A DNA stretch of 64,000 nt from DASQZT01 sp963728965 (GCA_963728965.1 CAVSMH010000006.1:1426001-1490000), one strand, 5' to 3'. Counted from the stretch's first letter, positions 16,242-25,411 are shown. The notes: a model not told the origin generated them from the sequence alone. Translations and numbers: made by a program.

Positions 16242-17981
16242 TCACCGGGCCCTCCGAATGGCGGGGTCGAGCCGCTGCAATTCGGCGTAAAGCCGGAGGG
16301 CTTCTTCCGGCTGGCGGGAGCGCTCCGCCTCCTTAATCCGCGCCTTCAGCTGCTCGCGGCGATACAGATTCTCGGACTGGCGCATGCTTTCCAGGCAAGC
16401 CCGGGCGGCATCACCGGTGGCGGCAACGTCATCGCGGATCACGGCGTGAGCGAAGAGGTGCTGGTCCGCCTCTTCCAGCCGCGCGTTGATCTCTTCAAAG
16501 CTCACCCGTCCGCCGGCGGCCTCGATGGCAAAAACGGCCTGGAAAATCCGCCGCGTGGCGAACCGGGCGATGGCCTCCATGGGGCGCAAAGCCGCGATCA
16601 GCTCGCCCTGCAGATCCGGCTGGTGCAGCAGCGCGTTGAGCAGCACCAGTTCCTCGGCGCGGAACGCGGGCTTGGGCGGCTCCAGAGTCTTCTCGCTGCG
16701 GTCGGCCACGCTCTTCTTGAAGCTGTCCAGCACCAGGCCGCGGTCCACGCCGATATAGCCCGCCAGGTCGTTGGCGACGGTCATCCGCTCCAGGCGGTCG
16801 GTGATGCGCTGCACGGAGGGCAGCAGCGCCTGAAGCACGCTCACCACGCCTTCGCTGGTATGGATGTCGTGTTTCTGGCGGGCCCGGTCGGCGAGCCAGT
16901 AGAAGTACCCCTTGGCACCGTCGAGCCGCGCCTGGTACGCGGCAGCGCCGCGCTCCTTGCAGTACTCGTAGGGGTCGAGGCCGCCATCGAGTTCCATGAT
17001 GCGGACTTTCATACCCTCTTCGAGGAGCAGGTGGATGGAACGTTCGGCGGCATTGGCGCCCGCCGCGTCGGGATCGAAATTCACTACAATCCGGTCCGAA
17101 TGCCGCTTGAGCATCCGCACCTGGGGCGCGGTGAGCGATGTGCCGCAACTGGCCACCACCGGCGCGAAGCCCGCCGCCGTGACGCCGATCGCATCCATGT
17201 ACCCTTCCACCAGAATCGCCCGATCCTCTTTTCGAATGCCCTCCTTTGCCCGGTGCAGATTGTAAAGCACGCTGCTCTTCTTATATATCGGCGTTTCCGG
17301 GGAATTTAAGTACTTGGGAATGTCATCGTCCGCCAACGCCCGGCCACCAAAACCGACAATTTTGCCCGATTCGTTGTGGATCGGAAACATGAGACGGTTG
17401 CGAAAGTAATCGTAGAAACTGCCGTCGTCGCGCTTGCGGACCAGGCCCGACTCCTCGATCTGCGGGGGCGCGAGGCCGCGCTGTTCGAAAATGCGCAGCA
17501 GCGTCCGCCCGGAGCGTTCCGCATAGCCCAGACCGAAGCGTTCGATGGTCTCCGGAGAGACGCCGCGCCGCGCCAGGTAAGCTCGCGCCGGCTCTCCGGC
17601 CGACGACTGGAGGCCGGCGCGGAAACGCTCCCCGGCAAGTTCGTGCATCTGGAACACCGCTTCGCGCAGCCGGGTGTCCTCGTCGGCGACAAACGAGCGC
17701 TTCGGCATGGCAATGCCGTTGCGTTCGGCGAGCAGCTTCAGGGCTTCGTAGAAGCTGATGCCCTCGATCTTCATCACGAAATCGAAGACGTCCCCGCCCG
17801 CGCCGCAGGAAAAGCATTTGTAAATCTGGAGCACGATCTGGACCGTGAAGGAGGCCGTCTTCTCGCTGTGAAACGGGCACAGGCCCATCAAGCGCTGCGT
17901 TCCGCTCTTCTTCAGGCGCACGTATTCGCCCACGACCTTCTCGATGGGAACCGCGGATTTGAGCTGCTCCTTGAAGTCCAT
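16242..17981 (-). CDS. dnaG: DNA primase
   Basis: Makes RNA primers at the replication fork. 579 residues from ATG 17981, which has AAAGG four bases upstream; a GTG at 17993 is less likely. A CHC2 zinc finger at about residues 38-65 (LCPFHSEK and then YKCFSCGAGGDVF), the RNA polymerase core, a TOPRIM motif (AILVEGYMDAIGVT) and a C-terminal helicase-binding region are all present. It lies directly upstream of rpoD in the same direction, with 40 bp between them. Confidence 0.95.
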   Translation of the reverse strand: MDFKEQLKSAVPIEKVVGEYVRLKKSGTQRLMGLCPFHSEKTASFTVQIVLQIYKCFSCGAGGDVFDFVMKIEGISFYEALKLLAERNGIAMPKRSFVADEDTRLREAVFQMHELAGERFRAGLQSSAGEPARAYLARRGVSPETIERFGLGYAERSGRTLLRIFEQRGLAPPQIEESGLVRKRDDGSFYDYFRNRLMFPIHNESGKIVGFGGRALADDDIPKYLNSPETPIYKKSSVLYNLHRAKEGIRKEDRAILVEGYMDAIGVTAAGFAPVVASCGTSLTAPQVRMLKRHSDRIVVNFDPDAAGANAAERSIHLLLEEGMKVRIMELDGGLDPYEYCKERGAAAYQARLDGAKGYFYWLADRARQKHDIHTSEGVVSVLQALLPSVQRITDRLERMTVANDLAGYIGVDRGLVLDSFKKSVADRSEKTLEPPKPAFRAEELVLLNALLHQPDLQGELIAALRPMEAIARFATRRIFQAVFAIEAAGGRVSFEEINARLEEADQHLFAHAVIRDDVAATGDAARACLESMRQSENLYRREQLKARIKEAERSRQPEEALRLYAELQRLDPAIRRAR

Positions 17982-18109
17982 GGCGCCTTTCACCCGCCAT
18001 TATCCCGCACCCCCGTCCGGCAGGGTGGCGTTGTTCAACGCGGTAAGCAGCGGGCGCTTAACCGATGGCAGCTTGACCGTCGAATTGACTCCAAAGCTAC
18101 ACTCCGATA

Positions 18110-18334
18110 GTGCCGCTTGAACTCTTTGAGAGCCTCAGTCCGCACGCCCGCGTGGCCACGGCGGTTCTGCCGTTCGTGGTGGCCATGATCCTGCGCCTGG
18201 TGCTGGGCCGAAGCCGGCTGACCGGCATGCTGATTTCGCTATCCACCGTGTGGTTTGCGGTCAACGTGCTGCTGGCCCCCTACTCGGCCCGCATGCGGCA
18301 GGACATTCAGGACTTGCAGTCCATCTTCCGCTGA
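18110..18334 (+). CDS. Small membrane protein of unknown function
   Basis: 74 residues from a GTG start, with two hydrophobic segments (VATAVLPFVVAMILRLVLG and MLISLSTVWFAVNVLLA) and an amphipathic, charged C-terminus RMRQDIQDLQSIFR. Not recognised. Divergent from dnaG; tatA follows 73 bases downstream on the same strand. Confidence 0.55.
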   Translation: MPLELFESLSPHARVATAVLPFVVAMILRLVLGRSRLTGMLISLSTVWFAVNVLLAPYSARMRQDIQDLQSIFR

Positions 18335-18407
18335 GCCAGGCCGACCGTCGGGGTCGGTCCGGCAAAGACGCGTAAAATTCGCTACAATGCATTAAGAAGG
18401 AGGCCGT

Positions 18408-18611
18408 ATGGAACCCACTGGCATTCAGCTCGCTGGTGCCCTCGGCGGTCTTGGCTTTCCTGAAATCCTGGTCATCGCCTGCGTATTTGTTCTGTTGTTC
18501 GGAGCCAAAAAGCTCCCCGAACTGGCCAAGGGTCTAGGGGAAGGCATCAAAAACTTTAAGACCGCTTTGAAGGAAGAGGAGAAACAGGTCGAAGAGAAGA
18601 AGCAGGCCTAG
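18408..18611 (+). CDS. tatA: Sec-independent translocase protein TatA/TatE
   Basis: Forms the membrane pore of the twin-arginine pathway. 67 residues: a short N-terminal membrane helix (FPEILVIACVFVLLFGAKKLPEL, containing the conserved Pro-Glu, Phe-Gly and Leu-Pro), an amphipathic helix (AKGLGEGIKNFK), and a charged tail rich in Glu and Lys. The ribosome site AAGAAGGAGG ends four bases before the ATG. A rho-independent terminator follows. tatB and tatC are not in the window. The Tat-exported proteins at 32938-35931 and 51522-52760 are likely substrates. Confidence 0.93.
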   Translation: MEPTGIQLAGALGGLGFPEILVIACVFVLLFGAKKLPELAKGLGEGIKNFKTALKEEEKQVEEKKQA

Positions 18612-18672
18612 GCTTCGAGGAACAGTTTCGCAAGGTGAACTGGTTCCGTCTCGGCTTCAAAGATCCAAAACC

Positions 18673-18709
18673 AAAACCCCGCTGGCCACACGGCTTCGCG
18701 GGGTTTTTT
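18673..18709. terminator. Rho-independent terminator between tatA and the HU gene
   Basis: Perfect 10-bp arms AAAACCCCGC and GCGGGGTTTT (18673-18682 and 18698-18707) with a 15-base loop and a T run at 18704-18709. The A run on the left arm means it can also act for the convergent HU gene. Confidence 0.85.
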
Positions 18710-18725
18710 GTTTTTGGAGGAAAGT

Positions 18726-19031
18726 CTACTTCGCCTTCTTGGGCGGAACGATTGCGTCCTTGGCGGCCTTGGCCACGCGGAACTTCACGACCTTCTTGGC
18801 CGGGATTTTGATCGACTCGCCAGTGGCCGGGTTGCGTCCGATGCGCGCTTTGCGGTCCACACGCACCAGCCGGCCGATACCGGGCAGAACGAATACGCCG
18901 TTCTTCTTGACCTCGGCGATGGCCATGGTCGACAAGCAATCCAGGAAGCCGCGGGCAGTCTTATTGTTTACCTCGCAGCTCTCGGCGAGGGACCGCACCA
19001 ATTGCGTCTGGGTCATTCTCTGATTCGCCAT
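18726..19031 (-). CDS. HU/IHF-family DNA-binding protein
   Basis: A 101-residue nucleoid protein: NNKTARGFLDCLSTMAIAEVK in the helical body and the HU signature GIGRLVRVDRKARIGRNPATGESIKIPA on the DNA-gripping arm, followed by a lysine-rich C-terminal tail. It is a few residues longer than usual HU (about 90 aa) because of this tail. The ATG at 19031 has AAAGGAG four bases upstream. Converges on tatA across a shared terminator. Confidence 0.93.
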   Translation of the reverse strand: MANQRMTQTQLVRSLAESCEVNNKTARGFLDCLSTMAIAEVKKNGVFVLPGIGRLVRVDRKARIGRNPATGESIKIPAKKVVKFRVAKAAKDAIVPPKKAK

Positions 19032-19269
19032 ATTACTCCTTTGATTCTCCCGTCTATATTCGCGTTACAGCGGAACACGCACCCGGCGCGACCCGCATCA
19101 ACAATCACCATCGAACAGTTTCGGGACCGCCGCGTGCCTCGAACGTGAAACGCCAGGTCCCAAATCGTTATCAATCATAAGGGAAGGGCCTGTTGATGTA
19201 AAGGGAAATGAGCGAAAAAAGGCCGTATTTCCGGGGTTTTTTTGAGAGGTACACGCTGGAAGGCCCGTT

Positions 19270-20016
19270 TTACGGGCATTCCACGAATCCCGTGCCGGGT
19301 TCCCACCCGAGTTCGCCCGCCGCGAACGGCGCCGCAGCCTTATTTTTCAATATGCGATAGCGTAGACGCCGGTCTGCTACCGGACTTACCACGATGCGCA
19401 CGGCGGCATGCAGCTTGAGCGTGGCTCCTCCCGCCGAAGTCTCCGTTTCCTCGCCCGACCGCAGCCGGCGCGCGCGATCCTGATTGAGGAACAGCAGGCA
19501 CGTGCCCGTCCGTTCGAGAGCAGGGCGCACGCGTCGCAGTCCAGACGCCAGAACCCTCCCCTGCAATCCACCGCCGGCATCGCCCAGCCCGGAGCTCAGT
19601 TCGAGCTCGGGGACCAGCGCCGCCGCGGAATCGACTACCAGCAGGTGCAGCGCAGCCGTCGAGACCAGCCGCTGGATCATTTCCAGGCCTTGCTCGGCGG
19701 AGCCCGGCTGCAGCACCGGCAGCCGCCCGATTTCGATGCCGAGCGTCGCGGCATAGCCGGGATCGAACGTTCCCTCCGCATCCAGCCAGGCCGCGGCACC
19801 GCCGCTCCGCATCAGGTGCGCCACCATCTGAAGCGCCAGAGTCGTCTTGCCGCACGCCGCCGGTCCGAAAATTTCCACGATCGACCCGCGGGGCAGGCCG
19901 CCCACCCCGAGCGCCGCGTCCAGCGAGGGGAAAGAGGTCGAAATGGCGGAGGCCGCCGGAAGCTCGGCCCGCGACAGCTTGAGCCGGATGGTGCGCTGGC
20001 GGTGTTCTTCGCTCAA
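19270..20016 (-). CDS. RecA-like ATPase paralogue lacking N- and C-terminal domains
   Basis: 248 residues that parallel the core of the neighbouring RecA: LDAALGVGGLPRGSIVEIFG, Walker A GPAACGKT (residues 51-58) and Walker B LLVVDSAAALVP. Against RecA it lacks the first 12-15 residues, including much of the oligomerisation helix, and the whole C-terminal domain. The DNA-binding L1 region is altered (LGDAGGGLQG in place of MGDSHMGVQA), as is L2 (SGEETETSAGGA in place of FGNPETTTGGRA). It could be an ImuA- or RadA-like accessory factor or a RecA modulator. It lies 35 bp downstream of recA and is probably co-transcribed. A short hairpin (19263-19277) spans its stop codon. Confidence 0.8.
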   Translation of the reverse strand: MSEEHRQRTIRLKLSRAELPAASAISTSFPSLDAALGVGGLPRGSIVEIFGPAACGKTTLALQMVAHLMRSGGAAAWLDAEGTFDPGYAATLGIEIGRLPVLQPGSAEQGLEMIQRLVSTAALHLLVVDSAAALVPELELSSGLGDAGGGLQGRVLASGLRRVRPALERTGTCLLFLNQDRARRLRSGEETETSAGGATLKLHAAVRIVVSPVADRRLRYRILKNKAAAPFAAGELGWEPGTGFVECP

Positions 20017-20051
20017 AAAGGGTGCCCCCTTGAGATGCCGCCGGTGCTCCG

Positions 20052-21119
20052 CTACCGCCGCGCCGGCGCGGGCTTGGCGGCGGAGTTGGCAGGCGGCGCT
20101 TCGGGTGAGGGCGCCGGCTCGGACTTCAGCAGGCCGAGTTGTTTGCGCAATTCCGTATCGATGTTCTGGCGGATGTCGGCATTGTCTTTGAGGAACTGGC
20201 GCGCGTTCTCGCGTCCCTGGCCGATGCGCTCGCCCTTGTAGCTGAACCAGGACCCGCTCTTCTCCACCAGGTTCTGCGCCACGCCGAGATCGATCAGGTC
20301 GCCTTCCTTCGAGATGCCTTCGCCGTAAATGATATCGAATTCCGCTTCGCGGAAGGGCGACGCTACCTTATTTTTTACCACCTTCACTTTGGTGCGATTG
20401 CCGATCACGCTGTCGCCATCCTTGATGGCCGCGATGCGGCGGATGTCCACCCGTACCGTCGCGTAGAACTTCAGCGCTCGTCCGCCGGTGGTGGTTTCCG
20501 GATTCCCGAACATCACGCCGATTTTCTCGCGGATCTGGTTGATGAAGATCAGACAGGTGCGGGACCGGCTGACCGCTCCGGTGAGTTTGCGTAGCGCCTG
20601 GGACATGAGGCGCGCCTGCACCCCCATGTGGCTGTCGCCCATCTCTCCATCCAGTTCGGCTTTGGGAACCAGCGCCGCCACGGAGTCCACCACCAGCACA
20701 TCGATCTGCGCCGACCCCACCAGGTGGTTGGTGATCTCCAACGCCTGCTCGCCGTAATCGGGCTGCGAGACCAGGAGGTTGTCCACGTCCACGCCCAGCT
20801 TCCGGGCATAGGATGGGTCGAGCGCGTGCTCCACATCGATGAACGCGGCAATCCCGCCTTTCTTCTGGGCTTCGGCCACGGCTTGCAGCGCAATGGTCGT
20901 CTTTCCGGATGACTCCGGTCCGAATATCTCGATGATGCGGCCGCGCGGAAAGCCTCCCACACCCAGGGCGGCATCGAGCGAAATCGAGCCGGTCGAGACC
21001 ACCGATACGGGCACGATGGCATCCTTCGACCCGAGGCGCAGGATCGAGCCTTTGCCGAACTGCTTCTCGATTGCGACCAGGGCAAGGTCTAGGGCGCGGG
21101 CGCGCTCTCGTTCATCCAT
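20052..21119 (-). CDS. recA: Recombinase RecA
   Basis: The central homologous recombination ATPase and SOS coprotease, 355 residues. It shows the N-terminal helix, Walker A GPESSGKT (67-74), Walker B VLVVDSVAALVP, loop L1 GEMGDSHMGVQARLMSQAL, loop L2 with GNPETTTGGRALKFYA, and a C-terminal domain ending in an alanine/proline-rich tail. A TACAAT lies at 21159-21154 upstream on the minus strand as a possible -10. I see no confident LexA box. The RecA-like paralogue follows directly. Confidence 0.97.
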   Translation of the reverse strand: MDERERARALDLALVAIEKQFGKGSILRLGSKDAIVPVSVVSTGSISLDAALGVGGFPRGRIIEIFGPESSGKTTIALQAVAEAQKKGGIAAFIDVEHALDPSYARKLGVDVDNLLVSQPDYGEQALEITNHLVGSAQIDVLVVDSVAALVPKAELDGEMGDSHMGVQARLMSQALRKLTGAVSRSRTCLIFINQIREKIGVMFGNPETTTGGRALKFYATVRVDIRRIAAIKDGDSVIGNRTKVKVVKNKVASPFREAEFDIIYGEGISKEGDLIDLGVAQNLVEKSGSWFSYKGERIGQGRENARQFLKDNADIRQNIDTELRKQLGLLKSEPAPSPEAPPANSAAKPAPARR

Positions 21120-21217
21120 GGGGGATCAGGCTCCTGTTGTTTGTGAAACTCATATTGTACCAGTGTGGCGCAGCGCCATTTGTCGCAGGGAATATGTGGT
21201 TGACCACCGGGCGGCGA

Positions 21218-21256
21218 ACCGCCTTCGCTCGCAGTCCTTCGGCCCCCGAAGGCGGT
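21218..21256. repeat. Hairpin in the recA upstream region
   Basis: Perfect 10-bp arms ACCGCCTTCG (21218-21227) and CGAAGGCGGT (21247-21256) with a 19-base loop. It has no T run, so it is not a simple terminator; it lies between two divergent genes. It may be a small interspersed repeat or a transcript leader structure. Confidence 0.5.
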
Positions 21257-21409
21257 GGCAGGAAGCCCACAAGAAGCCCACAAACTGTTAATCATTTGCG
21301 GCCGGCGTTTCCAGGTTATTGATTTCAAAGGGACGAAGGGTCGACCTTCCGCTCTTGCCGAGCGGTCGAGGAGTCCCACTGCTGGCTGCTATCCAGGGGT
21401 TGGCGACGG

Positions 21410-21415
21410 TATAAT
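21410..21415 (+). promoter_or_regulatory. Probable -10 element for the gene at 21437
   Basis: Consensus TATAAT at 21410-21415, 21 bases before the ATG. No good -35 is visible at 16-18 bases upstream (TGCTAT at 21387-21392), so the promoter is only partly supported. Confidence 0.45.
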
Positions 21416-21436
21416 CGGAGCAGAGGACTTCTCTTG

Positions 21437-22057
21437 ATGGCTTGCCGCCGCTGGTTGGCAATTTTCGCCGTCGCTGTGGCGCTCGCGGCGGCCTCCAAGA
21501 AAACCATGAGCACCGTCCGCGGCGAGAATGAAGACCTCATCCTCACCGCCACGCTCTATATCGACCCTGCCGAAATTAAGGACCTGATCGGCTCCGATCT
21601 CGGCGGCCACTACATCGTCGCCGATGTCAAGATAGAACCGAAGTACGGCAAGGACGTCGTGATCGATCGCGACGACTTCCTCCTCCGCACCGACAAAGAC
21701 GGTGAAAAGGCTCAGCCATTCGTGGGCAGCCAGATCGCCGGGCAGGAAGCCCTGGTGGTCTCCGAGGAAGGCGCGCAGACGCGGCGCACCCGCGGCTTGA
21801 GCGGCATCGGGCTGGGCGGAGGCATGATGGGTGGGGGCGGCGGCGATAGCGACAAGGGCAACGCCAAATCCACCATGAAGAGCGAGGACAGCGCCAACCC
21901 GATCAAGAAGGTTCTCGATGCCAAGATTCTGCGCGACGGCAAGATCTCCGAACCGGTTCAGGGCCTCCTCTATTTCGCCATGGAAAAGCAGAAAATGAAA
22001 GACCTGGAACTGCACTATGGCGGGCGCGAAGACCGCATCACGCTGCGCTTCAAGTAG
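21437..22057 (+). CDS. Exported protein of unknown function
   Basis: About 206 residues with a signal peptide (ACRRWLAIFAVAVALAAASKK). The mature part has beta-type stretches (EDLILTATLYIDPAEIKDLIG, HYIVADVKIEPKYG), a glycine/methionine-rich linker (GLGGGMMGGGGGD) and a C-terminal half ending LELHYGGREDRITLRFK. ATG 21437 is used, with AGAGGA nine bases upstream; a TTG three bases earlier is in frame. The family is not recognised. It precedes the two-component genes on the same strand, with 31 bp between them. Confidence 0.75.
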   Translation: MACRRWLAIFAVAVALAAASKKTMSTVRGENEDLILTATLYIDPAEIKDLIGSDLGGHYIVADVKIEPKYGKDVVIDRDDFLLRTDKDGEKAQPFVGSQIAGQEALVVSEEGAQTRRTRGLSGIGLGGGMMGGGGGDSDKGNAKSTMKSEDSANPIKKVLDAKILRDGKISEPVQGLLYFAMEKQKMKDLELHYGGREDRITLRFK

Positions 22058-22088
22058 GCTCCGGCGGGTTAGGCTAAGCTGAGATCAC

Positions 22089-22805
22089 ATGCGACTCCTG
22101 GTCGTCGAGGACGAGAAACGAATCGCCGACTTCTTGTGTCGTGGACTGGAAGGGGCGGGGTACGCCGTCGATGCCGCGCCCACCGGAGCGGCCGCGCTCG
22201 ACCACATCCACTCCACCAATTATGACCTGATCGTCCTCGACCTGATGCTCCCCGACATGGACGGCCTCAAGGTGCTCGAGCGCGTCCGCAACCGCAACGG
22301 CGGACCGCCCGTGTTGATCCTGAGCGCGCGCGGCCAACTCGACGACCGCGTCAAGGGCCTGGAGCAGGGCGCCGACGATTACCTGGTGAAGCCCTTCGCG
22401 TTCGTGGAACTGCTGGCGCGCGTGCGGGCCCTGCTGCGCCGCGGTCAGCCCACGCCGGAGCGCCTGCAGGTGGCCGATCTGACGCTCGATTGCATCCGTC
22501 GCAAGGTCGCCCGCAGCGGCGATACCATCGACCTCGCCCCCAAGGAATTTGGAATTCTGGAATACATGATGCGCAACCGCGGCCGTCCGCTGAGCCGTAC
22601 CATGATTGTCGAGCACGTCTGGGATATGGATTACGACGGGCTGACCAATATCGTCGATGTCTACATTCGCCACCTGCGCAGCAAGATCGACGACCGCTTT
22701 CCGCAAAAGCTCATCCAGACGGTGCGCGGGATCGGCTACATGATCGAAGGGCCGGAAAAACAGGCGGAGCGTGCCGGCGAGCCCGCCTCCGAGCGGCAGG
22801 TGTGA
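22089..22805 (+). CDS. OmpR/PhoB-family response regulator
   Basis: A DNA-binding response regulator of 238 residues. Receiver domain with the acidic pair VEDE, the phospho-acceptor Asp51 in LIVLDLMLPDMDG and the conserved Lys in DYLVKPFAF. Then a winged-helix output domain (LAPKEFGILEYMMRN, VDVYIRHLRSKID, QTVRGIGYMI). The gene ends one base before the histidine kinase start, so the pair is co-transcribed and probably coupled. The signal is unknown. Confidence 0.95.
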   Translation: MRLLVVEDEKRIADFLCRGLEGAGYAVDAAPTGAAALDHIHSTNYDLIVLDLMLPDMDGLKVLERVRNRNGGPPVLILSARGQLDDRVKGLEQGADDYLVKPFAFVELLARVRALLRRGQPTPERLQVADLTLDCIRRKVARSGDTIDLAPKEFGILEYMMRNRGRPLSRTMIVEHVWDMDYDGLTNIVDVYIRHLRSKIDDRFPQKLIQTVRGIGYMIEGPEKQAERAGEPASERQV

Positions 22806-22806
22806 C

Positions 22807-24390
22807 GTGGTCGGGAAGCGCGATCTCCGCCGCCTGACGCGCGGGCTCCGTTTCCGTCTTACCGCCACCTACGCCTTGTTCTTCACGGTATTGCTGGTGG
22901 GCGTGGCGGGATATTTTCGGGCCAGCCTGGTGTACTCGCTCGATCTTCAGGTGCACGAGATTCTGGACAAGGAATGGGCCGCCACCAAGGGCTACCTGCG
23001 CATCGACCGTGATCCCGACCTGGGCAAGAACGCCTCCAGCTGGTACTACGCCGAGGACGACCCGGACGAAGCCAGCATTGTCGGCGACATCAAGAAGATT
23101 TACATGATCGCCGACCAGGACGGGAACCTCATTCAGGACGCCACCACCAAGGAGCCGGAGTACTCCAACACCTACGACGAGATCGGCATCGATCCCCCCG
23201 CGCTGGTCCGGCAGCGGGTGCACGAGGCCGCCCAGGCGATGGCTGTCCAAAAACCGGGCACCCTCGGCAAAGTCTGGTGGGACTACCGCCACAATCAACG
23301 CGGCGAGCGGTTTCTGATTCGCGCCGGTATCGTGCTTGACGAAGGTCACCTGGCGCCGGGCCGGCACCTGCCTTATTATGTGGCGATCGGCGCCCCGCTT
23401 GCCGATAGCGACAAGATCCTGCGCACCCTGACCTGGCGCTATATCGCCGTCATCCCCGGCGCGCTGATCCTCGGCTCCTTTCTCGGCTGGATCATGACCG
23501 GGCGTGTGCTCACGCCCGTCAAAGAAGTGGCCCGCACCGCGCAGCGGATCACCGGCTCCAATCTCAGCTTGCGCATTCCCCCGCGCCAATCCGGGGACGA
23601 GCTCGACTATCTTATTCTCACCTTCAACCGCATGATCGACCGCCTGGAGACTTCGTTCCAGCAGATGAAGCAATTCTCCGCCGACGTGTCGCACGAGCTC
23701 CGCACGCCGATTACGGCGATTCGCGGCCAGCTCGAAGTGGCCCTGTTCACTGCCAAGACCACCGAGCAGTACCGCGAGGCCATGTTCAACGCCTTGCAGG
23801 ATATCGACCGCCTGTCGCAGATCGTGCGCGCCCTGCTCCTGCTCTCGCAGGCGGAATCGGGACAACTGGTGTTGCAGAAGGCGCGGCTGAATCTGTGTGA
23901 AGTGGTGGGAGACCTGGTGGAGCAGTTCCAGATTCCGGCCGAAGAAGCGGGACTGCTGCTCTCCGCCGACCTGCCGGCCGAGTGCCCCGCCCGGGTGGAT
24001 CGGGTGCAGATCGAGCGGATGATCACCAACCTCCTCTCCAACGCCATCAAGTTCACGGCGCGCGGAGGGTCGGTCCGCATGTCGCTGGCGAAGAGGCCCG
24101 AAGCGATCGAACTGGTGGTGGAAGACACCGGGCGCGGGATCGCAACGGCGCACCTGCCGTACATCTTCGACCGCTTCTACCGTGTTCCCGGCTCGGGACC
24201 GGCGCCTGGCGCCGAGCAGGGACTCGGCCTGGGCCTGAGCTTCGTGGCCTGGATCGTGAAAGCCCACCGCGGCACGATCGCCGTCGACAGCGCGCCCGGC
24301 AAGGGAACGCGCTTCACCATCACCCTTCCGGGGGACGGAATCGGCTCGGAAACCATGGAGCTGACCGGACAACCGGCCACGCGCGCCTAA
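22807..24390 (+). CDS. Membrane sensor histidine kinase
   Basis: 527 residues from GTG 22807, one base after the regulator's stop. Two membrane helices flank a periplasmic domain of about 170 residues. A HAMP linker is followed by the HisKA phospho-acceptor His296 in DVSHELRTPITAIRGQLEVA, the N box (MITNLLSNAIKF), and the G boxes (VEDTGRGI, GLGLGLSFV) of the HATPase domain. It is of the CusS/HeavyMetal-type layout, but no metal-binding residues are obvious in the sensor domain. It partners the response regulator just upstream. Confidence 0.93.
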   Translation: MVGKRDLRRLTRGLRFRLTATYALFFTVLLVGVAGYFRASLVYSLDLQVHEILDKEWAATKGYLRIDRDPDLGKNASSWYYAEDDPDEASIVGDIKKIYMIADQDGNLIQDATTKEPEYSNTYDEIGIDPPALVRQRVHEAAQAMAVQKPGTLGKVWWDYRHNQRGERFLIRAGIVLDEGHLAPGRHLPYYVAIGAPLADSDKILRTLTWRYIAVIPGALILGSFLGWIMTGRVLTPVKEVARTAQRITGSNLSLRIPPRQSGDELDYLILTFNRMIDRLETSFQQMKQFSADVSHELRTPITAIRGQLEVALFTAKTTEQYREAMFNALQDIDRLSQIVRALLLLSQAESGQLVLQKARLNLCEVVGDLVEQFQIPAEEAGLLLSADLPAECPARVDRVQIERMITNLLSNAIKFTARGGSVRMSLAKRPEAIELVVEDTGRGIATAHLPYIFDRFYRVPGSGPAPGAEQGLGLGLSFVAWIVKAHRGTIAVDSAPGKGTRFTITLPGDGIGSETMELTGQPATRA

Positions 24391-24496
24391 CCGGCACCGG
24401 GGCGTGCCCGGCGCGTCGTCCGCCCGCAGGGCCCTCTCGGACCAGCGGCGGCGATGGCGGGCCTGCGCGCGTGGCACTAAAATGAAGGAGCTTCCG

Positions 24497-25411
24497 ATGA
24501 CCAGCCAGCACGGCACCAGCCCGGCCGCGACGGAAGCGGTACCGCCACGCGCGGTCCGCTCCTGGGCGGCGGGACTGCGGGTGCACCAATGGGTGAAGAA
24601 CCTGCTGGTGTTCGTGCCGGTAGTCACCTCGCACCGCTGGAACGAGCCGGCGGTGCTGAGCGCGGCGGCGCTGATGTTCGCTTCACTGAGTCTGTGCGCC
24701 TCATCCTTATATATCGTCAACGACCTGCTGGACGCCGCGGCGGACCGGGCGCACCCGCGCAAACGGCTGCGGCCGTTCGCCAGCGGCGCGCTCTCGGCGT
24801 CATCGGGGCTGGCGGTGATGGTGCTGGCGTTGGCCGGGGGGCTGGCGTTGGCCGGGCTGATCTCTGCGGCCGCGCTCGGGCTGACGGCGCTATACGCCTT
24901 GATGTCGGGTCTGTACTCATTCCGCATCAAGCGGCACGCGCCGCTCGACGTATTTTTCCTGGCGGGGCTGTATGTGCTGCGGATCCTCGCCGGCGGAGTG
25001 GCCACCCGCATCCATGTCACCGACTGGCTGCTGGCGTTCGCGTTGTTCCTGTTCCTGGGGCTGGCGTTCTGCAAGCGCGCGGCCGAGTTGCGGGCCGTGG
25101 GCGGAACGCCGGACGGCCGCGGATATACCCTGGGCGACTCGGAGCTGGTGACGGCGTGCGGGATCGCGGCGTCGTTTACAGCGGCACTGGTATTGGTGCT
25201 GTATCTCAACAGCGACCAGGTGCGGATCATGTATCGCCATCCGATGGTGCTGTGGCTGCTGGCACCCCTGATCCTGTTCTGGCAGGTGCGGCTGTGGATG
25301 ATGACACTGCGCGGGCGCATGCATGACGACCCGGTGCTGTTCGCCACGAAGGACGGCACCACCTGGATTGTGAGCGCGGCGGCGCTGGCGCTGATCCTGG
25401 CGGCGATATAG
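24497..25411 (+). CDS. UbiA-family prenyltransferase (DPPR synthase-like)
   Basis: A 304-residue integral membrane prenyltransferase. QWVKNLLVFVPVVTSHRW and the catalytic NDxxD motif SLYIVNDLLDAAADRAHP are characteristic of the decaprenyl-phosphate phosphoribosyltransferase branch of UbiA. A second Asp/Arg-rich stretch is in PDGRGYTLGDSEL. Start ATG 24497 has AAGGAG six bases upstream. These enzymes transfer ribose-phosphate or aromatic rings onto polyprenyl chains; which occurs here is not known. It lies about 100 bp after the kinase gene on the same strand and may belong to the same transcript. Confidence 0.8.
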   Translation: MTSQHGTSPAATEAVPPRAVRSWAAGLRVHQWVKNLLVFVPVVTSHRWNEPAVLSAAALMFASLSLCASSLYIVNDLLDAAADRAHPRKRLRPFASGALSASSGLAVMVLALAGGLALAGLISAAALGLTALYALMSGLYSFRIKRHAPLDVFFLAGLYVLRILAGGVATRIHVTDWLLAFALFLFLGLAFCKRAAELRAVGGTPDGRGYTLGDSELVTACGIAASFTAALVLVLYLNSDQVRIMYRHPMVLWLLAPLILFWQVRLWMMTLRGRMHDDPVLFATKDGTTWIVSAAALALILAAI

